A stretch of 64,000 bases of DNA from an uncultured Caulobacterales bacterium (GCA_903840435.1 CAIMFV010000027.1:1-64000); one strand, 5' to 3'. Positions 34,173 to 43,429 are shown, counted from the first letter of the stretch. The notes: generated from the letters alone by a model not told the origin. Program-made: numbers and translations.

Positions 34173-34661
34173 TTGCCAAGCCTTTCGCATCAAGATGCAA
34201 TGCTTATATATCTAATTATTCCATTCGCTGTTGGATTAATTTTTTGCACCTTAAATATAACGCTCGGTGTTATTTTAGGCTTTTTATTCAGAATTAAATG
34301 GATTATTGGGAAAGCGATATTAATATCATTTAATTTTATGTACATTTTAATCGGGCCATTTATAATATTTCTACTATGTCAGACTGTTTTTATTGCTTTT
34401 TCGATGATACTATTTTCAGTGTTTGCGCAAGCACCTGGAGAAATATTCACAAATTCTGGAAGACTCATGTTAGATAACTTGGGTCAGACCGCCCTTACTG
34501 CGTTGGTAATTTGCACAGGATTAGGCCTCGGTGTTTTGAATTATTCTCGGATTTCCCTCAAATTACAAGGCTCAGCCGTAAACCGCGTCGAACTGAGGCG
34601 GCAGAGATCGCAACACAGCACCTCTGACGGTATCGCGAAAAACGAAAGGAAATTTTGGTGA
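34173..34661 (+). CDS. AT-rich gene for a small membrane protein
   Basis: Up to 162 residues from a TTG start; an ATG at 34200 (MLIYLIIPF) is a likely alternative. Three or four long hydrophobic helices occupy residues 10-85 and 100-120, followed by a basic tail. The codons are strikingly A/T-rich (Ile and Phe as ATT, ATA, TTT), unlike every neighbour, which suggests recent acquisition. No family was recognised. The last 40 residues return to GC-rich codons, so the true 3' end could be a fusion onto resident DNA. Confidence 0.5.
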   Translation: MPSLSHQDAMLIYLIIPFAVGLIFCTLNITLGVILGFLFRIKWIIGKAILISFNFMYILIGPFIIFLLCQTVFIAFSMILFSVFAQAPGEIFTNSGRLMLDNLGQTALTALVICTGLGLGVLNYSRISLKLQGSAVNRVELRRQRSQHSTSDGIAKNERKFW

Positions 34662-34786
34662 CAAAGCAGGAGCTTGGCCGTCCCCTGAACGGATTGAACG
34701 GAGTGAGGTCGCGTCTCAGCTGAAGGCTGCACGCGCCTCTGTGCCCATCCACAAAGGCCCGACCGAGAGACACCTTTCAGCCAAAA

Positions 34787-34993
34787 TCACACCGCACGAT
34801 TCCGTCGCCGGGGCGGCGCTTTCAGATCAGGTTCGCTACCCCCTAATCGAGATAGCTGTCGGGCGCCTTCCCGCTCGATTAAAGCTCTGAGAGCTTCATC
34901 CACCAAGCTGGAGGTGTCCGTGGTGCCCGTCAGGCCTTGAGCCTGGGCGAGAAGCGCGTCGTCCAAAGAAAGCGTCGTTCGCGTCTTGTGCAT
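34787..34993 (-). CDS. VapB-like (DUF2191) antitoxin, no toxin adjacent
   Basis: A 68-residue protein: RTTLSLDDALLAQAQ (ribbon-helix-helix start), SSLVDEALRALIEREGARQL and a LGGSEPDLKAPPRRR tail, exactly the layout of VapB-type antitoxins. A PIN-domain VapC toxin would be expected to overlap its 3' end on the minus strand, but the 120 bases downstream encode nothing similar. It lies 18 nt downstream of a Phd-type antitoxin gene. Confidence 0.83.
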   Translation of the reverse strand: MHKTRTTLSLDDALLAQAQGLTGTTDTSSLVDEALRALIEREGARQLSRLGGSEPDLKAPPRRRNRAV

Positions 34994-35011
34994 CGCACAG
35001 CCTCCGATGTC

Positions 35012-35239
35012 CTAGAATCGGGAAATGTCCAACTCGCCGCCGGGGAAGGTGCGCAAATAGGCGGCGAGGCTCGGTCGCCGCGTTTCAAGCGCTTTGCGCG
35101 TTATTTCTGCCGCTTCCACGGAAATAAGCACCGCAGCAGCTTTGCCGTGGCGCGTGATCGTCACAAACTCGCCCTGGCTAGCCTTCTCGACCAGGGCAGA
35201 GAAATCAGCTTTCGCCACACGCAGACTGAATGTCGACAC
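35012..35239 (-). CDS. Phd/YefM-family antitoxin, no toxin adjacent
   Basis: About 75 residues from a GTG preceded by GGAGGCCTATC. The N-terminal fold is Phd/YefM: STFSLRVAKADFSALVEKA, then GEFVTITRHGKAAAVLI. The expected toxin (Doc, YoeB or a PIN protein) does not follow; instead a VapB-like antitoxin gene comes 18 nt later. The combined unit therefore encodes two antitoxins and no toxin. The N-terminal extension of the open frame to 35266 is unlikely to be used. Confidence 0.85.
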   Translation of the reverse strand: MSTFSLRVAKADFSALVEKASQGEFVTITRHGKAAAVLISVEAAEITRKALETRRPSLAAYLRTFPGGELDISRF

Positions 35240-35478
35240 GATAGGCCTCCAGGATTGGGAGCGCATATGACTTTGACATGCGGTTCACATCTTCCGCCCG
35301 ATCCGAAGCGAACCATGCCCCCTAACCGCCGCGCAACCGATTTCGGCGAGCCGCGACAATATTGCGCTGAATTGGGATACGGCCTTCGGGTATAGCGGGT
35401 GCGCTATCGCGTCAAATCTCCCCCCTATTGCAGACACCCTTTGATAGTCCGAGCGTAACCCACTTCGAGGATCGCGTG

Positions 35479-35703
35479 ATGGCACAGGCGAAGGATGGAA
35501 ACTCCACAAAGGTGAAGGTTCAAGAACACCGAGACCGGTTGCGCACCCAGGCCTTGCGGCTAATTGAGGTTTGGGCGCCAGACGTCCGGTCGCCGTCCTT
35601 CAGAGCAGCGGCGCACCGTCAGTCAGCAGCAGTGGCGGCAAGCGACCACGCGACGGAAGATCAGGCCTTCATCGAGGCGGTCGCCGACTGGAACGATGAC
35701 TGA
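35479..35703 (+). CDS. MazE-type (DUF3018) antitoxin, toxin apparently lost
   Basis: About 74 residues from ATG 35479. VKVQEHRDRLRTQALRLIEV, WAPDVRSPSFRAAAHRQS and DQAFIEAVADWNDD match the DUF3018 family of MazE-like antitoxins. Their genes are normally followed directly by a MazF/PemK gene beginning with a K-R-G-D-I peptide. Here the next bases (after 35703) can be read as K-R-G-x-x-D-I-K, but no open toxin frame continues, and the tRNA-Ser gene begins 60 nt on. A decayed toxin start is plausible (inference). Confidence 0.83.
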   Translation: MAQAKDGNSTKVKVQEHRDRLRTQALRLIEVWAPDVRSPSFRAAAHRQSAAVAASDHATEDQAFIEAVADWNDD

Positions 35704-35766
35704 AGAGGGGCGTCGGCGACATCAAGTGTTCAGAGCGGTATCCCGATGCCCTGTTCCCGACTGAAA

Positions 35767-35856
35767 TGGCGGTGAGAGAGGGATTCGAACCCTCGATAGA
35801 GTTTCCCCTATACACGCGTTCCAGGCGTGCGCCTTCAACCACTCGGCCACCTCACC
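35767..35856 (-). tRNA. tRNA-Ser(GGA)
   Basis: Read on the minus strand: acceptor GGTGAGG pairs with TCTCACC (one G.T), D-arm GGCCGAGTGGTTGAAGGC, anticodon stem/loop CACGC-CTGGAAC-GCGTG with anticodon GGA, a long class II variable arm (TATAGGGGAAACTCTAT), T-arm GAGGGTTCGAATCCCTC and an encoded 3' GCCA. Total 90 nt. It borders the antitoxin cluster. Confidence 0.96.
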
Positions 35857-36085
35857 CACAAGAGCCCTGGAATGGGGGATGCGCGTGGTTCATCTCCCGG
35901 GTGGGCTCGTGGCCGCTTGGGCTCTGCCCAGCGGAGGGCGGACTATACTGATGTCGGCGCGGTGGGCAAGGCGCCCGCGCGGGTTTTTTGCTGTCGGTTT
36001 GCGCAGGCGGTGGCTTGTGGGGCTCGCGCAGGGGGGGATGAGCCCCTATCTTATCGGAAAGGCTCAAAGCAATAGGACGCCCGCC

Positions 36086-36736
36086 ATGTTCTTCAAACGC
36101 CCCGCCACCTTGCCGACCGCCACTGAGGCCCTACCGGGGCGGGCCAAGCCGTTTGAGACGCCGCCGGAGCATTTTGTCTTTCATAGGCCCTTGGTTGGAC
36201 CCTGGCCGGAAGGGCTGGAGGTCGCCTATGTGGCCATGGGGTGTTTCTGGGGCGTTGAGCGGATTTTTTGGCGCTTGCCGGGGGTCTATTCGACCTCGGT
36301 CGGCTATATGGCGGGGCTGACGCCGCACCCGACCTATGAGGAGGTGTGTTCGGGCCGGACAGGCCATACCGAGGCGGTTGAGATCGTTTTCGATCCCAAG
36401 GTCCTGCCCTATGGCCAACTGCTCAAGGTGTTTTGGGAAAACCACGACCCGACCCAAGGCATGCGGCAAGGCAATGACCAGGGCACCCAATATCGCTCCG
36501 GTCTCTACACCCAATCAGAAGCGCAAAGTGCTGCGGCAGCGGCATCAAAGGTTGCCTATCAATCGGCCTTGTCGGCCAAGGGCATGGGGGCCATCACCAC
36601 GGAAATCCTACCGGCTGGGCCCTATTATTTGGCCGAAGCCTATCACCAGCAATATCTGGCCAAAAACCCCAATGGCTATTGCGGCATTGGCGGAACGGGC
36701 GTGGTGTGTCCGCTGCCGACCGGCGTTTCGGCATAG
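36086..36736 (+). CDS. msrA: Peptide-methionine (S)-S-oxide reductase MsrA
   Basis: A 216-residue MsrA. The catalytic GCFWG has Cys53, and [25 protein letters not shown] (split here by position, residues about 75-100) plus [13 protein letters not shown] complete the family pattern. It reduces methionine-S-sulfoxide in proteins after oxidative damage. A resolving Cys lies near the C-terminus (GYCGIGG, VVCPLP). The ATG at 36086 begins the family-like region; the frame extends upstream to 35879 without support. The 3' end overlaps the convergent DUF599 gene by 61 nt. Confidence 0.95.
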   Translation: MFFKRPATLPTATEALPGRAKPFETPPEHFVFHRPLVGPWPEGLEVAYVAMGCFWGVERIFWRLPGVYSTSVGYMAGLTPHPTYEEVCSGRTGHTEAVEIVFDPKVLPYGQLLKVFWENHDPTQGMRQGNDQGTQYRSGLYTQSEAQSAAAAASKVAYQSALSAKGMGAITTEILPAGPYYLAEAYHQQYLAKNPNGYCGIGGTGVVCPLPTGVSA

Positions 36737-37515
36737 GGCGGGACCGAGGCGTGCTCCATATGATCAAGGAGCCGCCGCGCCTCTTGGATGCCCTTGGCGG
36801 CAGGTGAGGCCAGCTGGCGCCAAATCAACAGCGCCGCCACGCTGAGGCTCGCCACCGCAAAGGCAATTGGTCCCACCAACCAGACCCCGGCGACAGCGGC
36901 GAAATAGTAGCCGCGCACGCCAGAATTAAAGCTGTTCAAGGCGCCTTCAAAGATTTGGCTGGCCGCACCTGCAAAGGCGTCGAGTTGGTCAAGGTCGCCC
37001 TGATAGGGTGCCGCACCCGTCAGGGCCAGGCTGTAGTTCAACTGGCGGATGGACCAGATAAAGTCCATCAACCCGCCCGCCAGACAGACCAGGATTAGTC
37101 CGAGCTTGGCCATGAAGAACAGATGCGGCGCATGGCTCATGATCGGTACGTCTTCAATCGAGCGATAGGCCCGCTCCCCGCCAAACAAGGCGCCGCCCAC
37201 GGCCGCCAACAGGATGAGATTGGTCGAGGCAAAGAAGGAGGCGGTCGACAGGGTGTGACCGATCAGATTGGCGTCGAGCAGCCGGGCTTCCGGGCGCCGC
37301 GACATACCGCGCATCCAGGTGGCGCGAATATGGGCCATGTCGAGATTGATCGACCCGAAGCGGCGGCTAAGCGCGCGCATGGCATAGGGATAGACGCGCC
37401 AGATGATCAAGAAGATCGCTACCGCCACCCCGTCAACCCAGGTTGCGTGGGTCTCGTTGATCACCGTTTCGGCGACGCGGTGAACGGCGGGCAGAGCTTC
37501 TGGGGCCGTGATCAC
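36676..37515 (-). CDS. DUF599 membrane protein
   Basis: A 279-residue protein with four or five transmembrane segments. The DUF599 pattern is visible: [14 protein letters not shown] at the start, [39 protein letters not shown] (residues about 64-103), [14 protein letters not shown] and [18 protein letters not shown]. The function is unknown. The long overlap with msrA (61 nt, convergent) may point to a late start of the stop region, but both frames look genuine. Confidence 0.9.
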   Translation of the reverse strand: MITAPEALPAVHRVAETVINETHATWVDGVAVAIFLIIWRVYPYAMRALSRRFGSINLDMAHIRATWMRGMSRRPEARLLDANLIGHTLSTASFFASTNLILLAAVGGALFGGERAYRSIEDVPIMSHAPHLFFMAKLGLILVCLAGGLMDFIWSIRQLNYSLALTGAAPYQGDLDQLDAFAGAASQIFEGALNSFNSGVRGYYFAAVAGVWLVGPIAFAVASLSVAALLIWRQLASPAAKGIQEARRLLDHMEHASVPPYAETPVGSGHTTPVPPMPQ

Positions 37516-37620
37516 ACAGGTCTCCTCACCTTGGGAGGCGACAGCCTAGCTGATTTGACCTTCGGCTAATAGTCGCCAAGGCCATCTGATTTTCTTGCGC
37601 TTTTATGTCATTTGCCGCGC

Positions 37621-37923
37621 TTAGCCGCGTCCACGCTCCGACACTCGCGACAGCACCGCCGCCGCCCGCTGCGAGGCGGCAAAGGATTCAGGCTCGACCA
37701 TGGCCATGGCGTGGAAGCGCATATTGCCACAATGGCGACAGATGAGCAGATAGGCGGGCACGACGCTGGCCACATCGCTCACCATGTCCTTTTGGATCGG
37801 CAAGGCGACCGCGAGGCCTGAATCGGGCTGGGCCATGGTCCAGGTGCTGCGACGACAAACCTCACAGACAAATTGGGCGCCGACGGCTTTAAGAAATTTG
37901 GAAAGGGTGCGGGGATCTTGCAC
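37621..37923 (-). CDS. Small zinc-ribbon-like protein
   Basis: About 100 residues from a GTG that follows CTAGAGG; a TTG at 37956 would add 11 residues. Two Cys pairs, CEVC (residues about 20-23) and CRHC (about 63-66), are spaced as in a zinc ribbon, with a hydrophobic stretch SVVPAYLLI before the second. No family was recognised. It may be regulatory or a structural metal-binding protein. It is separated from its neighbours and probably monocistronic. Confidence 0.6.
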   Translation of the reverse strand: MQDPRTLSKFLKAVGAQFVCEVCRRSTWTMAQPDSGLAVALPIQKDMVSDVASVVPAYLLICRHCGNMRFHAMAMVEPESFAASQRAAAVLSRVSERGRG

Positions 37924-38014
37924 GCGAGCCTCTAGCGAAAGTGTTCCTCCCGCCAAGGTGTAACCTGTCGTTGTAAATTGTTTGATAAAATTACGCTAGA
38001 AGTTGCACATTTTC

Positions 38015-39025
38015 CTAGGCGAGGCTTTTCAGCGTTTCGAGCAGGCGATCCACCTGCTCGGCTGTGGTGGCCCAAGAGCACATGAAGCGCACGCTGCCAT
38101 CGGTGAAACGGTAGACAAAGGTCCCCGCCCGGCGCAAGGCGTCGAGCGGCGCGTCCGCCATGTCGACAAAAACGCCATTGGCTTCAACAGGATGCAGGAT
38201 TTTGAATGGCATGCCTGCTGCCAGACGTTTGGCCATGGCATTGGCATGGGCCGCATGACGAACAAAGGCCCCATCGGCCAGCATGCCAATCCAGGGGGCC
38301 GCGAAATAGCGCCCCTTAGACGGCAGTTGTCCCGCCTGCTTCAACCGTGCGTCGAAACGACGCGACAGCTTTGGGTTGAAAATCGCAATGGCTTCGGTGG
38401 GCGTCATGCCGCATTTGGTCCCGCCGAGAATGGCAATGTCGAGGCCAAGCGCTTTCAAGGTTTTGGGCGCAAAACCCGATGCAAACGCATTGGCAATCCG
38501 CGCCCCGTCCAGGTGAATGCCAAGGCCCGCAACCTGGGCAAGCTCGGTCAATCGGGCAAGCTCGTCAGCCCGATAGACGGTTCCATATTCGGTGGCTTGG
38601 GTCAGGCTGAGCGCGGCGGGCGACTGGCGATAACTGGATTCCGGCATGGCGAGGGCGTCTTGCAGGCTTGCTGGCGCGATGCGCCCCGACACTCCTTCCA
38701 GCGGCGGCAGGCCGAGGCCCTGGCCAAAATATCCCGGCGCGCCGGTTTCATCGGTGCGGATATGGGCGTCGCGATGGGCGAGCACCGCCTCGAACGGCCG
38801 ACAGAGCGCTGCAAGGCTCAGGGCATTGGCCGCCGTACCCGAGCCAACAAAGCGCACATCTACATCGGCGTCCAACAGGGCGCGCACCTTATCTGCGGCC
38901 TCAGCCGTCACATGGTCGGTGCCATAGCCCGAGGCATAGCCTTGGTTGCAGGCGATCAGGGCTTCTAAGGCCTCGGGTGCGGCGGGCGCGGTATTGTCAG
39001 AGGCGAAGGCGTAGGAATCGGTCAT
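38015..39025 (-). CDS. ltaE: Low-specificity L-threonine aldolase
   Basis: A 336-residue PLP enzyme of the threonine aldolase family. The Asp of HLDGARIANA (Asp173) contacts the cofactor ring and Lys204 in GGTKCG carries PLP. FVGSGTAANALSL near residue 60 binds the phosphate. It splits L-threonine or allo-threonine into glycine and acetaldehyde. Its start overlaps the epoxide-hydrolase gene by 4 nt, making it the last gene of an SDR - epoxide hydrolase - aldolase operon. Confidence 0.92.
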   Translation of the reverse strand: MTDSYAFASDNTAPAAPEALEALIACNQGYASGYGTDHVTAEAADKVRALLDADVDVRFVGSGTAANALSLAALCRPFEAVLAHRDAHIRTDETGAPGYFGQGLGLPPLEGVSGRIAPASLQDALAMPESSYRQSPAALSLTQATEYGTVYRADELARLTELAQVAGLGIHLDGARIANAFASGFAPKTLKALGLDIAILGGTKCGMTPTEAIAIFNPKLSRRFDARLKQAGQLPSKGRYFAAPWIGMLADGAFVRHAAHANAMAKRLAAGMPFKILHPVEANGVFVDMADAPLDALRRAGTFVYRFTDGSVRFMCSWATTAEQVDRLLETLKSLA

Positions 39026-40194
39026 GGGCGCTTTTCAGGTTGGCCGTCGAGGTCGCGGGCAAAGGCTTGGATATCGGCGATGAAGGCCTTGGGCTCTTCC
39101 ATACAGGCAAAATGCCCACCGGCGGCCATATCTGTCCACCGCACCACATTATAGGCCTTCTCGGCATAGGTTCGCGGCGGGTTGCGATAGATGGCCTCGC
39201 CGGGGAAGTTCGCAAACGCGGTTGGCGCCTCGACGCGCACGCCCTTGGGCAGGACGGCGCCGCCCTCCTCAAACAAGGCGCGATAGTACCAAACGCTGGT
39301 GGCAAAAGCGTTTGGCGCCACATAGAGCATGATGTTGGTCAAGAGCTGGTCAAAGCTATAGACCGCCTCGAAGCTCTTGACCCGCAGGTCCGACCAGTCG
39401 TGGAAGCGCTCCAAGATCCAGGCCGCCTGACCTACAGGCGTGTCGGAGAGGGCAAGCCCCAGGCTTTGGGGTTTGGAGGCTTGCAGCATGAAATACCCGC
39501 CATAGGCCTGCATGGCGAGCCGCCCCTGCTCGGCCCAGGCCTTTTCATCGGCAGTTTCCGGCGGATCGGCCGGACGCAGACCGAGCATATTGATATGGAC
39601 CCCACGGACATGAGCAGCGTGGTCAAAGCCTAACCAGCCCGTGACCAGACCGCCCCAGTCACCGCCTTGCGCCAGATAGGTCTCGTAGCCAAAGCCTTCG
39701 CGCATCAGCCTATCGAACAAGGACGCGGTCGCCCTTTGGCCGATGGGACGCTTGGGTGGGCTGGAATAGCCAAAGCCTGGCAGGCTCGGCAAAACCAGGT
39801 CAAAGGCGTCAGCCGGATCGCCGCCAAAGCGACTCGGATAGGCCAAGGGTTCAATCGCATCCCAAAACTCAAACACCGAACCCGGCCAACCGTGGGTCAG
39901 AAGGAGGGGCCGCTTTCCTTGCGCCTCGCCCACCACGTGGACGACATGCAGGACCTGATCGCCCACCTGCGCCAAATATTGCGGGTAGAGGTTGAGCCGC
40001 GCCTGGGCCGCATCGAAATCATACCCTTCGGCCCAATAGGCAGTGATGCGCTGCAAATAGTCGACGTCGCAGCCATAGGCCCATCCGCCGCCTTCCGGCG
40101 TCGGCGCCGGTTTAAAGGCCAATAGCCTTTGGCGCAGCGCAGCAATTTGCGCGTCGGACCAGTGGACGGTGAAGGGCGTCAGGGCAAGGCTCAT
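39022..40194 (-). CDS. Epoxide hydrolase (EHN-type alpha/beta hydrolase)
   Basis: A 390-residue alpha/beta hydrolase. The N-terminal EHN domain (FTVHWSDAQIAALRQRL, about 1-90) is typical of microsomal-type epoxide hydrolases. The oxyanion HGWPGS is at 101-106 and the nucleophile Asp179 sits in QGGDWGG. The C-terminal GGHFACMEEP segment supplies the catalytic His. It opens epoxides to diols; the substrate is unknown. It lies 2 nt after the SDR gene and overlaps ltaE by 4 nt. Confidence 0.9.
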   Translation of the reverse strand: MSLALTPFTVHWSDAQIAALRQRLLAFKPAPTPEGGGWAYGCDVDYLQRITAYWAEGYDFDAAQARLNLYPQYLAQVGDQVLHVVHVVGEAQGKRPLLLTHGWPGSVFEFWDAIEPLAYPSRFGGDPADAFDLVLPSLPGFGYSSPPKRPIGQRATASLFDRLMREGFGYETYLAQGGDWGGLVTGWLGFDHAAHVRGVHINMLGLRPADPPETADEKAWAEQGRLAMQAYGGYFMLQASKPQSLGLALSDTPVGQAAWILERFHDWSDLRVKSFEAVYSFDQLLTNIMLYVAPNAFATSVWYYRALFEEGGAVLPKGVRVEAPTAFANFPGEAIYRNPPRTYAEKAYNVVRWTDMAAGGHFACMEEPKAFIADIQAFARDLDGQPEKRP

Positions 40195-40196
40195 GG

Positions 40197-41111
40197 CTAG
40201 ACCGGATCATAGGGAAAGACCGAGGTCGTGGCGCCGAGATCCGCATAGGCGGCGCGCATGGACGGGAAGGCCTGCGCAATCAGGCTCTCCGGCGTCCAGC
40301 CTTCCAGCCGGGAAACCGAGCGCACGGGCCTGGGCTGATCGAACAACACGACCTCATTGCCGCGCACCGCAAAGATCTGGCCGCTGGTCTCGGCGCTGGG
40401 CGCCGCCAAGGCCACGGCCACCTGTGCCACCTGATCGGCGCGCATGCCGTTCTTCATCCGCTCGACCCGGGCGGCGGCGGCCTCGTCCTTGATCGGAATA
40501 GAGGCGATCATCCGCGTCCAGGCAAAAGGCGCAATGATGTTTGAGCGCACATTCTTGGCCGCACCTTCCATGGCGATAATACGCGATAGGCCCATGACGC
40601 CTAGCTTCGCTGCGGCATAATTGGCCTGACCGATATTGCCGATCAGTCCGGAGGTCGAGGTAAACAGCACATAGGCCCCCTCCTCCTGCTTGCGGAAATG
40701 CTCGATGGTCGCACGGGTGACATTATAGGCGCCGCGCAAATGCACGGCAATGACCGCATCCCAATCGTCGTCCGGCATCTTGTGGAACATCCCATCGCGC
40801 AGGATGCCGGCAGGATTGATCACGGCATGCAAGCCGCCAAACACATCCATGGCCTGCTCGACCATGCCCTTGACAGCGGCCATGGAGGCGACGCTTTCGG
40901 AATTGGCGACCGCCTCGCCCCCGGCACGCTTGATATCGTTGACGGTTTCTTGCGCCGGATCGCTTGAACCCTCGTCTGCACCTGCAACGCCCGCGCCCAA
41001 ATCATTGGCGATGACCTTCGCGCCTGCCTTGGCGGCAAGGATGGCACATTCGCGCCCAATGCCGCGCCCAGCGCCGGTTACCAACACCACCTTGCCGTCC
41101 AGTACGCCCAT
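40197..41111 (-). CDS. SDR-family dehydrogenase, MFE-2 type 3-hydroxyacyl-CoA dehydrogenase-like
   Basis: A 304-residue short-chain dehydrogenase. The NAD-binding TGAGRGIG lies at 12-19, the active site Ser/Tyr/Lys set in STSGLIGNIGQANYAAAK, and the acidic residue after strand 2 (NDLGAGVAG) indicates NAD use. The inserted segment with GADEGSSDPAQETV and the NPAGILRDGMFHKM motif are typical of the dehydrogenase domain of peroxisomal-type multifunctional beta-oxidation enzymes. It leads the operon with the epoxide hydrolase and the aldolase. The ATG has a CAGGGAG site. Confidence 0.88.
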   Translation of the reverse strand: MGVLDGKVVLVTGAGRGIGRECAILAAKAGAKVIANDLGAGVAGADEGSSDPAQETVNDIKRAGGEAVANSESVASMAAVKGMVEQAMDVFGGLHAVINPAGILRDGMFHKMPDDDWDAVIAVHLRGAYNVTRATIEHFRKQEEGAYVLFTSTSGLIGNIGQANYAAAKLGVMGLSRIIAMEGAAKNVRSNIIAPFAWTRMIASIPIKDEAAAARVERMKNGMRADQVAQVAVALAAPSAETSGQIFAVRGNEVVLFDQPRPVRSVSRLEGWTPESLIAQAFPSMRAAYADLGATTSVFPYDPV

Positions 41112-41176
41112 AGTTTCCGCTCCCTGAGGGTGATTTTTCTGCTTGCTTCAGGCTTAAGGGTTGGACCGCTTCAGCG

Positions 41177-42445
41177 TCAATCCGAAGCGGCGTCATTGCC
41201 GATCAAGCTATCGGCGCGGCGCAATTCTGGAAAGAGTTTGGCCCAGACGCCTGTGACGAGGACCGCGCCCACGCCGCCGAGCAGGGCCGCGAGGACGGGG
41301 CCAAGCAAGCGGGCCGCCACGCCGGACTCAAACTCACCCAATTCGTTCGAGGCGCCGATGAAGACGCCAGAAACAGCCGCAACGCGCCCGCGCATGGCGT
41401 CGGGCGTCGTCGCCTGGACCAAGGTCTGACGGACATAGACGCTGACCATGTCAGCCCCGCCCAGAACTGCCAGGGCGAGAAGCGATACGGCTAAGATGCG
41501 CGACGCCGCAAAAAGGATGGTTGCCAAGCCAAAGACGGCCACGGCTGAAAACATCCAAATGCCAGCCTTTCGGCGCAAGGGTCTGCGTCCCAAAGCAAAG
41601 GCCATGGTAGCCGCGCCGATCGCCGGCGCTGAGCGCAGCAGGCCAAAGCCTTGCGAGCCCACATGCAAGATGTCGCGGGCGAAAACCGGCAAGAGCGCCG
41701 TCGCCCCGCCTAAAAGCACGGCGAACAGGTCAAGCGAAATGGCACCCAGCACCAGCCGGTTCTGAAACACATAGATCAGCCCTTCCTTGACCGCAGCCAA
41801 ATTGGCGCCGCGGCCGGGGGTGCGGACGCGCGGCGGTCCGGTAAAGCTCAAGGCAGTGAGCGAGACGAGGTAGCAGACCCCTGCACCGCCATAAGACGTG
41901 GCCGACGAAAAGCCGCACAGGGCGCCCCCAAGCCAGGGCCCGAAAATCGCGCCGACCTGCCAGGTCAAGGAACTCATGGCAATGGCGCGCGGCAAGACCT
42001 CTGGAGGCACCAAAGATGGCCCGAGCGCGGAAAGGGCTGGACCTTGAAAGGCCCTTACCGCGCCAAATCCCGCCGCCACGGCAAAGATCAAGCCAAGCTC
42101 AGGGTGCGGCGTCTTGGCAATTTGGAACAGCACAAAGACGAGGCCGATTTCGGTAACGGCGCAGATCTGACCAATGCGGCGGCGGTCGAAATGATCCGCC
42201 ACAGCGCCTGCGACCAGGGTCAACAGAAACAGGGGCGCGAATTGCACGAGGCCGACCATGCCAACCAAAAAGGCGCTGCGTTCAACCGTCTCGGTGGCGC
42301 GGGCGACCAGATAGACCTGCCAGCCAAGGGTCACCGCCTCGACCATGACGGCAAGGGTGGCAAAGAGCCGGGCGGTGAGAAAGAAGGCGTAACTCGGATG
42401 GTCGAGCAGCCGAAAGGGCGCGGGGGCGGTCTGGGAAAGACTCAT
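41177..42445 (-). CDS. MFS exporter (EntS-like)
   Basis: About 422 residues, 12 helices, from the ATG at 42445 (MSLSQTAPAPFRLL); the frame extends upstream to 42553 but loses family resemblance. AGAVADHFDRRRIGQ (loop 2-3) and the second-half QATTPDAMRGRVAAVSGVFIGASNELGEFESG segment (residues about 350-382) fit the EntS/DHA3 group of MFS exporters, used for siderophores or drugs. It lies 65 nt upstream of the SDR gene on the same strand and could be co-transcribed. Confidence 0.88.
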   Translation of the reverse strand: MSLSQTAPAPFRLLDHPSYAFFLTARLFATLAVMVEAVTLGWQVYLVARATETVERSAFLVGMVGLVQFAPLFLLTLVAGAVADHFDRRRIGQICAVTEIGLVFVLFQIAKTPHPELGLIFAVAAGFGAVRAFQGPALSALGPSLVPPEVLPRAIAMSSLTWQVGAIFGPWLGGALCGFSSATSYGGAGVCYLVSLTALSFTGPPRVRTPGRGANLAAVKEGLIYVFQNRLVLGAISLDLFAVLLGGATALLPVFARDILHVGSQGFGLLRSAPAIGAATMAFALGRRPLRRKAGIWMFSAVAVFGLATILFAASRILAVSLLALAVLGGADMVSVYVRQTLVQATTPDAMRGRVAAVSGVFIGASNELGEFESGVAARLLGPVLAALLGGVGAVLVTGVWAKLFPELRRADSLIGNDAASD

Positions 42446-42598
42446 GGCCCAAACACGATGCGGCGCCGAGGCCCGGCAATCAATGGCAGAACCGAATTTC
42501 CATTTGGCCCTAATCGTCGACCGACCCGCCCGGCCAAATCCTGACGAAACCAAAAATGCCTTTGACCCTGGAAGAGGAGGCGCCTAAAGCCGACCCGC

Positions 42599-43162
42599 AT
42601 GGACGCAATGCTTAAACCAGATCCAGCCGAAGAGGGGCTCGTCTGTCACATCGACTGTGAGCATCTTGCTGTGCGCGCGCAACGGATAGAGGCCGATGCG
42701 GTCGACCGGTTGATCAATGACGCCTTTGGGCCGGGGCGCTATGCCAAGACGGCTGAGCGGTTGCGCGAGGGGAATCTGGCCGTTCCCGAGCTTTCGCTGG
42801 TGGCGCTTGCGGGTGAGGTGCTGTTGGGCGCGGTCCGTGTCTGGCCAATTCAAATCGGCGCCAGCTTCGGTTATTTTCTCGGCCCCATCGCCGTGGTCCC
42901 GTCGGCCAGGCGCCACGGCGTTGGCCAAGCCCTGGTGCGCGAAGCCTTGACCCGTGCAACCCAGCTCGGCCAGGGCGCAAGCTTTATGTTGCTCGTCGGA
43001 GAAGGGTCATTTTTTGGTCCGCTCGGCTTTAAAGCCGTGCCTGCGGAGATCACCCTGCCGGGCCCTGTGCCGGCGCACCGGGTGTTTTGGACACAGCTTA
43101 CGACGGACGACAGCAACACCCTAAAGGGCCAAGTGCGGGCTAGACCGGGCGAAACGGTATGA
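42599..43162 (+). CDS. GNAT-family N-acetyltransferase
   Basis: A 187-residue GNAT protein. Acetyl-CoA-binding motif A is at FLGPIAVVPSARRHGVGQALV (split: residues about 95-115), followed by REALTRATQLG. GEGSFFGPLGFKAVP near residue 140 is the usual motif B end, as in YhbS-type putative acetyltransferases. The substrate is unknown. The chosen ATG could be replaced by one three codons later. It is divergent from the MFS gene. Confidence 0.9.
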   Translation: MDAMLKPDPAEEGLVCHIDCEHLAVRAQRIEADAVDRLINDAFGPGRYAKTAERLREGNLAVPELSLVALAGEVLLGAVRVWPIQIGASFGYFLGPIAVVPSARRHGVGQALVREALTRATQLGQGASFMLLVGEGSFFGPLGFKAVPAEITLPGPVPAHRVFWTQLTTDDSNTLKGQVRARPGETV

Positions 43163-43429
43163 TCGCCAAACGGACCAGCTACCCTGTCTCAAATTGAGAC
43201 GCGGCTTCTCAGATTGCGACCTCATTTTGGCCGAATTGAAAATGGCCAAAAACTTGCATGCCAAACGCCGATACCGCGCGCCCCGACATAGAAATCGATT
43301 TTCTTAAGCAATTACAGCATATTATAGCGGAGAAATTCTGTGATTGTGCGTTTGGCGCAATTTCCGCCGACTGGCACGAGACTTGAAGTACGCCTCCCGA
43401 CCGGAATCAGCCGGTATTTGGAGAGTACC

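Noticed and set aside
35941-35990. TATACT box followed by a GC palindrome and six T, possible small RNA
   Set aside because: No -35 element at a normal distance, and the palindrome can form only a three-base stem with a loop, too weak for a terminator.
38003-38968. 321-codon frame antisense to the threonine aldolase gene
   Set aside because: It mirrors a gene with intact PLP-binding residues and carries no domain.
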